This document shows positions 1 to 5,067 of a stretch of 5,067 bases of DNA, in pieces (within the stretch, counting starts at the first letter, position 1; every line of letters starts with the position of its first letter). Source of the DNA: Candidatus Saccharimonadota bacterium (GTDB lineage Bacteria > Patescibacteriota > Saccharimonadia > Saccharimonadales > Saccharimonadaceae). Position numbers and translations under genes: made by a program. The notes under the pieces are model-generated. The model did not search any database. It was not told where the DNA came from and was given only the letters and a program-made list of their open reading frames with translations. The DNA is taken from NCBI GenBank assembly GCA_017652715.1, contig JAGCAL010000082.1, positions 1 to 5,067 on the forward strand. The letters are read 5' to 3'.

Positions 1-3
1 TAA

Positions 4-12
4 ATTATACCA
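4..12 (-). promoter_or_regulatory. Possible extended -10 promoter firing left out of the window
   Basis: On the minus strand this reads TGGTATAAT, a perfect TATAAT box with the TGn extension. No convincing -35 lies 16-18 bases upstream. It sits just past the tRNA terminator and would serve a gene lying left of the window, which cannot be seen. The call rests on the motif alone. Confidence 0.3.
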
Positions 13-38
13 CAAAAAGACCTCTATAAGGGCATATC

Positions 39-60
39 AAAAAAAGACCCAAAGGTCTTT
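39..60 (-). terminator. Intrinsic terminator of the tRNA-Glu transcript
   Basis: On the minus strand this is a 7-bp perfect stem, AAAGACC / GGTCTTT, with a TTTG loop. The last stem bases run into a seven-T tract (positions 45-39). It is the first strong terminator downstream of the tRNA, giving a trailer of nearly 100 nt. On the plus strand the stem is followed by a broken T-rich stretch, so it may work weakly in both directions. Confidence 0.75.
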
Positions 61-68
61 CTAATTTC

Positions 69-90
69 TTGGTGACTCCGGCGGGAGTCG
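69..90 (-). repeat. Duplicated tRNA-Glu 3' end (direct repeat of 135-156)
   Basis: These 22 bases are identical to 135-156, offset by 66. They hold the 3' part of the tRNA: the last T-loop bases, the 3' half of the T stem, the 3' acceptor strand, the discriminator A, CCA and one more A. The rest of the tRNA is absent. Read on the minus strand, GACTCC and GGAGTC pair around CGCC and are followed by ACCA, so the fragment can fold into a small CCA-ended hairpin. Such repeats are typical of integrase attachment sites at tRNA 3' ends, but the 44 bases between the copies hold no gene. A decayed tandem tRNA or a local duplication is equally possible. Confidence 0.8.
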
Positions 91-94
91 CTTC

Positions 95-116
95 GGAGAA
101 CAATCTCCTATTTTTT
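95..116 (+). terminator. Weak possible plus-strand terminator
   Basis: GGAGA and TCTCC pair around ACAA, followed by TA and a run of six T. The stem is only 5 bp. It would stop transcription entering from the left on the plus strand, but no plus-strand gene is visible there. On the minus strand the same stem would be part of the tRNA trailer. It may be incidental. Confidence 0.25.
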
Positions 117-135
117 GTGCAAACCCGATAAGGTT

Positions 136-212
136 TGGTGACTCCGGCGGGAGTCGAACCCGCGATTTTCTGGATGAGAACCAGACGTCCTGGACCACTA
201 GACGACGGAGCC
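136..212 (-). tRNA. tRNA-Glu (anticodon CTC), CCA encoded
   Basis: This 77-nt tRNA carries glutamate to GAG codons. The acceptor stem is GGCTCCG with CGGAGTC (one G-T wobble at the second pair). The D stem is GTCT with GGAC, with loop AGTGGTCCA. The anticodon stem is TCTGG with CCAGA around TTCTCAT, giving anticodon CTC. The variable loop is AAATC, and the T stem is GCGGG with CCCGC around TTCGACT. The discriminator is A, and CCA is encoded in the DNA. The 5' part resembles bacterial tRNA-Glu genes (GTCTAG...GG in the D arm). Because CTC reads only GAG well, a TTC isoacceptor should exist elsewhere in the genome. Its 3' end is duplicated 66 bases downstream, and gltX lies in the same window. 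Confidence 0.96.
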
Positions 213-223
213 GGACAAAATGT

Positions 224-249
224 GCGGACCTAAGGGGGGTTAGGTCCGC
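224..249 (-). terminator. Strong hairpin between the DUF3048 gene and tRNA-Glu
   Basis: This is a perfect 10-bp stem (GCGGACCTAA with TTAGGTCCGC) around a six-base homopolymer loop, CCCCCC on the minus strand. It begins 24 bases after the DUF3048 stop codon, so it is well placed to end that mRNA. The tail after the stem is poor for an intrinsic terminator, however: ACATTTTG rather than an immediate T run. It ends only 11 bases before the mature tRNA 5' end. It could therefore instead be a leader hairpin of the tRNA precursor, or do both jobs. Confidence 0.55.
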
Positions 250-255
250 AAACTT

Positions 256-284
256 ATTCTATCACATAATATATTAATATTCAA
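256..284 (-). promoter_or_regulatory. Candidate tRNA-Glu promoter
   Basis: On the minus strand, TTGAAT (284-279) and TAGAAT (261-256) are spaced by exactly 17 bases, each differing from consensus at one or two positions. Initiation would fall near 249-250, right at the foot of the 224-249 hairpin and about 37 bases before the mature tRNA 5' end. The box overlaps the last codons and stop of the DUF3048 gene. The region is AT-rich, so a chance match is possible. Confidence 0.45.
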
Positions 285-1572
285 CACTACCGTAGTTTGG
301 TACTGCGGAAATAAAAGTCTGACCAGGGGCAAGTTTAATCTCATTCCCGCCTCCGTCGCTGAATTTTATTTGTTCATCCCGAGCTGGTTTGCTCCAATTC
401 GCTTTAATCGCGGTACCATTCTGGAAAATATAAGCATCCCCAACCCCAATCATATTAATATCTTCATGATAATTGTCGTAAGCCTTTCTCTCTGAGACTA
501 TCATCGCAATTACGACGGATGGCGTTAACGTCGTAAGCTGGCAAGCCGATTCCGGCGAAACATTCCCTAGATTTTCGTCTGGACATTTATATACTTCGTG
601 CTCAGCCCCAGATTGATAGCCGCGTCTATAGGTATTAGTGTTTATGTCGTACTGATATTTAACATTGAAATTAGCCGAGCTAGCAAAAGATAGACTGATC
701 TCATTCACTTCGGTAGCTAACTCAGATGTATTGCCGCTCGCTGGAGTCGTAATCGAAAGTTTATTCGTAGCTAGGCTGTCAACTCTTGCTCGATTAGACT
801 CTTCAGGCGTCATACGGGCGAAACCTTTCGGATTAGAGCTCGTATATCCGTTATCCGCTTCGAACTTCGCTAAGTTCTCCGAAGTAGTAAACAAGTTATT
901 CCAGAGTCTTCCCCCGACATTGCTACGATACATATATTGATAACTTTCATCAAGATCGCGATAACCGCCACCGCGTAAAGCGCTAATCGCATCACTAGGA
1001 CCGCCGGCATGTACGACGGTACAATTAAATGGCGCCGCGAAATCTAAGTAATAAGTACGTAAAGAACGAATTGGTCCGATTACGGCGGAAGTTGGACTCT
1101 GGAAAACCGCATCGAAGCGAGTAATTCCGGCCTCGGCGATAGCCTCATAAATTACGCCGGCCTGTGTAAGCCCGGCTTGGGGGCGCGCTCCGTCTGTCCC
1201 GTTCGGAATTTGCATACAAAGAGTTGGAGCATTCTTTAGGCCAGCATCCGAAAGCGGTTCCCCGGTTAAAATGCTATATGAAATGTCGTCCGTGTTATTA
1301 GTAGGTAGCTCAGGAAAAGCAATCTTCTCTACCTCTGCTTCTGGAATTAAAAAGGCAGTTAAAAGACAAGCGATTCCAGCGACCGAAAAAACTGCGCCGG
1401 TAATTAAAAGTATTAACCATAATTTCGGAAGCTTCGCTTTGTCTGACTTCTTTTTAGGATCCTTTTTAAGATCATCCCCTTTTATTATTAATTTCGTTTT
1501 ACCTCGAAAAGCCTCTTCGATATCCTTATCGACCGGCTGATATTTGATTTTAACTTTTACTTTTTTATCCAT
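274..1572 (-). CDS. Membrane-anchored DUF3048 (YerB-like) domain protein
   Basis: The protein has 432 aa. Residues 1-50 are lysine-rich and cytoplasmic, residues 51-76 form one membrane helix, and the rest lies outside. Residues about 115-260 match the N-terminal DUF3048 domain (ARPQAGLTQAGVIYEAIAE, GITRFDAVFQS, IGPIRSLRTYY). Residues about 350-428 match its C-terminal domain (GDAYIFQNGTAIKANWSK, GGNEIKLAPGQTFI). The family is known from Bacillus YerB, a lipoprotein; its biochemical role is not established, and I do not assign one. Here a membrane helix replaces the lipobox. C330 and C345 are close enough to form a disulfide outside. The ATG start is supported by GGAG five bases upstream and a TATAAT box at 1598-1593. 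The gene is divergent from the surface-protein gene and precedes tRNA-Glu on the same strand. It ends in TAA. Confidence 0.9.
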   Translation of the reverse strand: MDKKVKVKIKYQPVDKDIEEAFRGKTKLIIKGDDLKKDPKKKSDKAKLPKLWLILLITGAVFSVAGIACLLTAFLIPEAEVEKIAFPELPTNNTDDISYSILTGEPLSDAGLKNAPTLCMQIPNGTDGARPQAGLTQAGVIYEAIAEAGITRFDAVFQSPTSAVIGPIRSLRTYYLDFAAPFNCTVVHAGGPSDAISALRGGGYRDLDESYQYMYRSNVGGRLWNNLFTTSENLAKFEADNGYTSSNPKGFARMTPEESNRARVDSLATNKLSITTPASGNTSELATEVNEISLSFASSANFNVKYQYDINTNTYRRGYQSGAEHEVYKCPDENLGNVSPESACQLTTLTPSVVIAMIVSERKAYDNYHEDINMIGVGDAYIFQNGTAIKANWSKPARDEQIKFSDGGGNEIKLAPGQTFISAVPNYGSVEY

Positions 1573-1592
1573 GCAAACTCCACTTTTAGAAT

Positions 1593-1621
1593 ATTATAAC
1601 TTAGAACATAAGTTTTTTGAA
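1593..1621 (-). promoter_or_regulatory. Promoter of the DUF3048 gene
   Basis: On the minus strand a perfect TATAAT box lies at 1598-1593, with TTCAAA (4 of 6 matches to TTGACA) 17 bases upstream at 1621-1616. Initiation near 1586 would give a leader of roughly 14 nt, just long enough to hold the GGAG ribosome site at 1581-1578. Confidence 0.6.
1598..1614. promoter_or_regulatory. Inverted repeat in the promoter spacer, possible operator
   Basis: AACTTA and TAAGTT form a perfect 6-bp inverted repeat around GAACA. It fills the space between the -35 and -10 boxes of the DUF3048 promoter, a classical place for a repressor to block RNA polymerase. The stem is AT-rich and short, and on the plus strand it is followed by Ts, so a weak terminator-like structure or chance remains possible. 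No regulator gene is visible nearby. Confidence 0.35.
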
Positions 1622-1640
1622 GATTTTTGCTATAAAATTG

Positions 1641-1668
1641 TTGCAAATGATAAAAAGTTTGTTATAAT
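1641..1668 (+). promoter_or_regulatory. Promoter of the surface-protein gene
   Basis: TTGCAA (1641-1646) and a perfect TATAAT (1663-1668) are 16 bases apart. Initiation about seven bases after the -10 would fall at 1675, which is itself an in-frame ATG. The message would then be leaderless, in keeping with the lack of any purine-rich ribosome site before the start. Confidence 0.65.
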
Positions 1669-1674
1669 ATGCTT

Positions 1675-2616
1675 ATGGTCATGTCATACACAAAAACATT
1701 AAGCGCATTTGCCGCGGTAACAACAATAGCTTTACTAGGAGTAACCTCCAGTCCAGCATCATTCGCGGTCGATAGTAATACTAACTTTAACGTCAATGTA
1801 AAAGAAGCCATTTCGGTTTCAGTTACGACTCCCTCTACTTGGGCTAGTGGGAATATTGACACTTTTCTTCGAAATAAGATTAGTGTTAGTGTAACCTCGA
1901 ATAATTCGGCTGGTTTTACTGCTACTATGTCCTCAAAAACCACGAACACTTCGTTAACTAATACTACTAAAAGTTCATATACTTTACCTACACTTGCTGC
2001 GAGTTCGACCCGTGGTAATTTCCCAGCTAACTACTGGGGCTATTCCCTTGATGACACTGACGCTGGTAGCGCTACTAGTACCTATAACGCAATGGTTGCC
2101 TCAAACGCTACCCCAATTACTTTAATATCTAGTGCGAGCGCTACAACCGGTAGTAAGGACTTCTATTTTGGCGCTAAAGGTAACGTTACCCTAGCTGCTG
2201 GAACTTATACCGGAACCGTTGTGATTAATGTTGTGTCTGGTGTTATTGATAATAATAACCCAATTGTTCCAACCAACCCAGCTACTCCTGGCCAAACCGA
2301 CAATACTGCCGCCTATACAGCAGCTCCGACCGGTAGCACGACAAGCGGCTCTACGACCTACACTTATCATCGAACTAGCTCTGGTACTGAAATTGCGACT
2401 ACCGAAGTTAGCGAAGGTAACAATGTCAGTGCCTATGTCGGATACACTCCACCACAGGGTGAAACTTACAGAACCAATGCGAGTACTGCTGCCAACACAT
2501 TGTTAACAACTGGTCTAGCAACCGCCGCCTCTATTGCTACAGCCTCTGGAATGTTCTTCTTCATCCTAGTTTCGCAACGTGAAGATGACGACGACGAAGA
2601 AGCTCCACAGAACTAA
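1675..2616 (+). CDS. Secreted beta-rich surface protein with C-terminal membrane anchor
   Basis: I do not recognise a named family. From the chosen start it is 313 aa: a signal peptide (hydrophobic 9-23, likely cleavage after the SFA at 29-31), then a Ser/Thr-rich, beta-strand-like region (about 34-188) containing NYWGYSLDD and FGAKGNVTLAAGTYTGTVV. A Pro/Thr/Gly linker and a second short Thr-rich part (about 194-270) follow, then a hydrophobic helix (about 276-300). The end is an acidic tail with seven consecutive Asp/Glu (303-309), predicted to be in the cytoplasm. There is no LPXTG signal. The layout suggests a wall or pilus-like adhesin-type protein anchored at its C terminus, which is inference. 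In-frame ATGs occur at 1669, 1675 and 1681. The first lies directly against the TATAAT box and upstream of the expected transcript start, so 1675 is preferred and 1681 is possible. Confidence 0.8.
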   Translation: MVMSYTKTLSAFAAVTTIALLGVTSSPASFAVDSNTNFNVNVKEAISVSVTTPSTWASGNIDTFLRNKISVSVTSNNSAGFTATMSSKTTNTSLTNTTKSSYTLPTLAASSTRGNFPANYWGYSLDDTDAGSATSTYNAMVASNATPITLISSASATTGSKDFYFGAKGNVTLAAGTYTGTVVINVVSGVIDNNNPIVPTNPATPGQTDNTAAYTAAPTGSTTSGSTTYTYHRTSSGTEIATTEVSEGNNVSAYVGYTPPQGETYRTNASTAANTLLTTGLATAASIATASGMFFFILVSQREDDDDEEAPQN

Positions 2617-2619
2617 TTG

Positions 2620-2628
2620 TGATATAAT
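2620..2628 (+). promoter_or_regulatory. Extended -10 promoter of gltX
   Basis: TGATATAAT is a perfect TATAAT with the TGn extension. It sits in the 19-base gap between the upstream stop codon (2614-2616) and the gltX ATG (2636). No good -35 is present upstream, which an extended -10 can tolerate. Initiation would fall at or within a base or two of the ATG, giving a leaderless message. No Shine-Dalgarno-like sequence is present in the gap. Confidence 0.6.
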
Positions 2629-2635
2629 ATACTGC

Positions 2636-4075
2636 ATGAACATTGTAACGCGTTTTGCGCCCAGTCCTACTGGTTATATCCACATCGGTAACGTCCGCTC
2701 TGCGATTTACCCATATCTTTTGGCACGCCAGAATAACGGCAAAATGATTTTACGTATCGAAGATACCGACCGAGCGCGCTATGTGGATGGGGCTACTGAA
2801 CTAATCGAAGATACTCTAGAATGGCTAGGCCTGAATTGGGATGAAGGTCCGGTTATAGGCGGCCCGAATTCTCCATATTTCCAAAGCGAAAGAAAAGAAA
2901 TATATCTCGCTTGGGCAAAAAAGCTGATTGAAGCTGGTCGGGCTTATGCTGACCCTACTCCGCCCGAACAAATCGAGGCATATCGCCGAGAATGTAATGA
3001 AAAGAAAGTCCCGTTTCTTTATCGTAATTATCGACCGAAAGAAACGCCGGAGTGGGAAATTGGGATGCCACTACGTTTTAAAACTATACCGAAAGAATAT
3101 GATTGGCACGATGAAGTAATGGGGGATATGCACACTGGTCCAGAAGTTCTAGATGATATAATTCTAATTAAAAAAGATGGCTTCCCGACTTATAACTTTG
3201 CTCATATCGTAGATGATGCCGAGATGGGAGTAACTCATGTTATGCGTGGGGTTGAATACTTATCGAGTACTCCGAATTATCTCGCGCTTTATGAGGCGCT
3301 AGGCCTAGAAAGACCGAAGCTAGTTTCCTTGCCGCATATTCTAGCCCCTGGAGGTAACAAAAAGCTAGGCAAACGCGACGGAGCAAAATCGGTTACGGAA
3401 TATCGCGAAGACGGTGTTTTAGCTGAAGCTATGTTAAACTATCTCGCATGCTTAGGTTGGAACGACGGCACAGAACAGGAAGTCTACGATAAAGAAGAGC
3501 TAATTAAAAACTTCTCTCTCGACCGAATCCAAACTTCTGGCGCGCGCTACGATGAGACGAAACTCCTTTGGCTTAACGGCCAATGGATTCGTAAGATTTT
3601 TGATGAAGACGGAGCCGAGACCTTATTTGCTCGTACGGATGGATTCTGGCCAGAAGCTGCTAAAACCGCCAGCGATGAATATAAGATTAAAGTTTTGTCG
3701 ATTATCTACGATCGTCTAAAAACGCTATCTGACCTCAGAACTATGACTGGATACTTTTTCGAAGACCCTGAAATTAATTTAGATCTCATGATTAATAATA
3801 AATTCCTCAAAAAACTATCCGAAGCTGAGCTAGAAAACCTATTAAAGCAAACGATTAATAAACTCTCTGGACTATCCGATTGGAATGCTGAAGCCTTGCA
3901 AGATGCGTTAAATGATTTACTACAAGAAACCGGAAAGAAACCAGCTGAATTATTTAGTCTAATTCGTATCGCGGTTAGCTTTGCTCCGTTTAGTCCAGCC
4001 CTTAATCTTACACTTGAAGTAATAGGTCGCGAAAAAACTCTTGCTCGCCTTAATGCGGTTGCAAGAGCAATCTAA
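2636..4075 (+). CDS. gltX: Glutamate--tRNA ligase (GluRS)
   Basis: This cytoplasmic class I synthetase joins glutamate to tRNA-Glu using ATP. It has 479 aa, about the usual bacterial length. The Rossmann catalytic part shows RFAPSPTGYIHIGN with the HIGH-type motif HIGN at 16-19, then RIEDTD (40-45), YNFAHIVDDAEMGVTHVMRG (186-205) and the KMSKS-type loop KLGKR (243-247). The helical anticodon-binding part follows (about 300-479), ending in the family-like REKTLARL. Zinc-binding cysteines seen in E. coli GluRS are missing; the only Cys near 103-132 is C120. The open frame extends upstream to an ATG at 2579, but that would overlap the preceding gene, and family homology starts at MNIVTRFAPSP, so 2636 is chosen. 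Whether it also charges tRNA-Gln (followed by GatCAB amidation) cannot be told from this window. Confidence 0.97.
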   Translation: MNIVTRFAPSPTGYIHIGNVRSAIYPYLLARQNNGKMILRIEDTDRARYVDGATELIEDTLEWLGLNWDEGPVIGGPNSPYFQSERKEIYLAWAKKLIEAGRAYADPTPPEQIEAYRRECNEKKVPFLYRNYRPKETPEWEIGMPLRFKTIPKEYDWHDEVMGDMHTGPEVLDDIILIKKDGFPTYNFAHIVDDAEMGVTHVMRGVEYLSSTPNYLALYEALGLERPKLVSLPHILAPGGNKKLGKRDGAKSVTEYREDGVLAEAMLNYLACLGWNDGTEQEVYDKEELIKNFSLDRIQTSGARYDETKLLWLNGQWIRKIFDEDGAETLFARTDGFWPEAAKTASDEYKIKVLSIIYDRLKTLSDLRTMTGYFFEDPEINLDLMINNKFLKKLSEAELENLLKQTINKLSGLSDWNAEALQDALNDLLQETGKKPAELFSLIRIAVSFAPFSPALNLTLEVIGREKTLARLNAVARAI

Positions 4076-4135
4076 ACTCGCCACAAGAATTAATTAGAAG
4101 TGAATAAATATATTTTTGAATTCTATAAAAAGCTA

Positions 4136-5029
4136 TTACAACGAAACGGCAATCGAGCGAACCTGCTGGTTAGTCAAACGCTCGCCAGTAAAGCTAAGTT
4201 TATATACTACTCCGCCATTTACCCAGGCTGCCCCAGTACTACCAATATAAATAGTCAGACCCTGTTCCCTTACGATAGAATAGTCGTCCTTAAATTCCGG
4301 CTTGATGTAGTTCGATAATAAGGCGTTCGAGTCCCAAGCTGATTTTTCCTCGATGATAGTAAAGCCATCACTCGAAGAACCGGACTTCAAGAATTTTAAT
4401 GTTATTTTTCCGTTTTCTGAAGTTATTTCCGACAAATTATAACCGCGCGGTATATAACCTGGATAAGTCGCATCAATTCCGGTCTGCATAGCGGCTACCT
4501 TTAGGGAAATATCTGGCATATTTAGGTTAACGAAATAAGCAACGGCAAAAATTATCGCGGCTGCACAAGAAAGCGCTAACATGACACGCCCGGCCCCAAA
4601 ATGCATCTTGCTCGCCTTTTTCTTATTCTCGCTAGCTACCGTTTCAGATATAGTCGGTGTATTAGCGGCACTGGCTAAAGCCTTCTGAATCGCTCTATCC
4701 TTTAGCTCCTTGGCGGTCATTTTCGAGACCAAAGGTTGTTGTGCCTGCATGGCTCGCGCCTGCATTCTTTCTTTAGCAATCGCCTGAATAGCATGATCTC
4801 TTGCCGGCTGATCGATAATTTGCGCTGTTCTCGCCGGTTGAACTTCGCTTCCATCACTCACCCTAACGTTTATCCTCGTCGAGGCAAAATGCTGTACTCT
4901 TGGACTCTTCCTTACATCCATAGTCACATCGGTGTTTCTCATAGGTCGCTTTACATACTTCCGATTAAGGGTCGTAGAAGCCTGAACCTTTCGATGTGTA
5001 TTTATCGCCACTCGGTCAGATTGTTGCAT
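4136..5029 (-). CDS. Single-pass membrane protein with DUF4367-like outer domain
   Basis: The protein has 297 aa. Residues 1-147 are hydrophilic, rich in Arg/Lys/Gln/Ala and predicted cytoplasmic. They include a basic motif (TTLNRKYVKRP, 19-29) and two similar helical stretches, RDHAIQAIAKE (77-87) and KDRAIQKALAS (110-120). Residues about 148-170 form one membrane helix. Residues about 174-297 form a small outer domain with YPGYIPRGYNLSEI, FTIIEEKSAWDSNAL, LTIYIGSTGAAWVNGGVVYKLSF and a final leucine-rich helix. This pattern resembles DUF4367 domains found outside the membrane in Gram-positive bacteria and Saccharibacteria, some linked to anti-sigma factors. That resemblance is from memory of the pattern, and the function is unknown. 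The ATG start has GAGGT 11 bases upstream. The gene converges on gltX, with 60 bases between the two stop codons. Confidence 0.82.
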   Translation of the reverse strand: MQQSDRVAINTHRKVQASTTLNRKYVKRPMRNTDVTMDVRKSPRVQHFASTRINVRVSDGSEVQPARTAQIIDQPARDHAIQAIAKERMQARAMQAQQPLVSKMTAKELKDRAIQKALASAANTPTISETVASENKKKASKMHFGAGRVMLALSCAAAIIFAVAYFVNLNMPDISLKVAAMQTGIDATYPGYIPRGYNLSEITSENGKITLKFLKSGSSSDGFTIIEEKSAWDSNALLSNYIKPEFKDDYSIVREQGLTIYIGSTGAAWVNGGVVYKLSFTGERLTNQQVRSIAVSL

Positions 5030-5040
5030 TTTTCGATATT

Positions 5041-5058
5041 ACCTCGCTTATTCTTATA
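5041..5058 (-). promoter_or_regulatory. Ribosome site and possible -10 of the DUF4367-like gene
   Basis: On the minus strand GAGGT (5045-5041) lies 11 bases before the ATG, a long but workable spacing. TATAAG (5058-5053) is a possible -10 box. Its -35 would fall beyond the right edge of the window and cannot be judged. Confidence 0.35.
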
Positions 5059-5067
5059 TCTATCATA

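Noticed and set aside
121..136. Hairpin AAACC / GGTTT just after the tRNA 3' end
   Set aside because: A 5-bp stem that overlaps the final A of the CCA and has no T run on the minus strand; probably not a terminator.
69..156. CRISPR-like or complete integrative element between the two 22-base repeats
   Set aside because: Only two copies exist, and the 44 bases between them hold no gene or spacer pattern; the repeat is explained by tRNA sequence.
665..940. Plus-strand open frame of 91 codons
   Set aside because: It lies antisense inside the DUF3048 coding region, whose protein matches a known family; no ribosome site or recognisable product.
1271..1540. Plus-strand open frame of 89 codons
   Set aside because: Antisense to the DUF3048 N-terminal region and its membrane helix; appears to be a shadow frame.
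2579..2635. Upstream extension of gltX to the ATG at 2579
   Set aside because: It would overlap the end of the surface-protein gene and add 19 residues not seen in GluRS proteins; the family N terminus starts at 2636 right after a TATAAT box.
4076..4135. Terminator between the convergent gltX and DUF4367-like genes
   Set aside because: Only AT-rich palindromes are present (AAATATATTT at 4106-4115, and AGAATT/AATTCT arms 27 bases apart at 4086-4124); no GC-containing stem with a T run. Termination here is not supported by sequence.
4100..4318. Plus-strand open frame of 72 codons
   Set aside because: It runs antisense into the end of the DUF4367-like gene and has no recognisable product or ribosome site.

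Overview
The window looks like a piece of a Patescibacteria (CPR) chromosome, most likely Saccharibacteria (TM7). This rests on the protein styles: a membrane-anchored DUF3048 protein, a beta-rich surface protein with a WGYS-type core, a single-pass DUF4367-like protein, and a short glutamyl-tRNA synthetase without zinc cysteines. It also rests on compact spacing and TATAAT promoters placed almost on top of start codons. The assignment comes from family resemblance, not a search. All four genes end in TAA and read through without TGA, so the standard bacterial code fits, unlike the TGA=Gly code of Gracilibacteria and Absconditabacteria.

Layout: positions 1-284 form an RNA-gene block on the minus strand. 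It holds a complete tRNA-Glu(CTC) with encoded CCA, a hairpin just 5' of it, a 22-base copy of the tRNA 3' end 66 bases further downstream, and an intrinsic terminator. Next comes a minus-strand DUF3048 gene (274-1572). A short divergent promoter region (1573-1674) separates it from a plus-strand secreted or surface protein gene (1675-2616). gltX follows after 19 bases (2636-4075) with its own TATAAT box. A convergent minus-strand gene (4136-5029) encodes a single-pass membrane protein with a DUF4367-like outer domain.

Three of the four proteins are envelope proteins with domains predicted outside the membrane, as expected for an organism living on a host cell surface. The fourth, GltX, charges tRNA-Glu, and one of its likely substrates is encoded 2.4 kb away. 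I see no mobile element genes, CRISPR array, toxin-antitoxin pair or defence system. The most unusual signals are the duplicated tRNA 3' end, two apparently leaderless genes, a palindrome inside the DUF3048 promoter, and the architectures of the two uncharacterised surface proteins.
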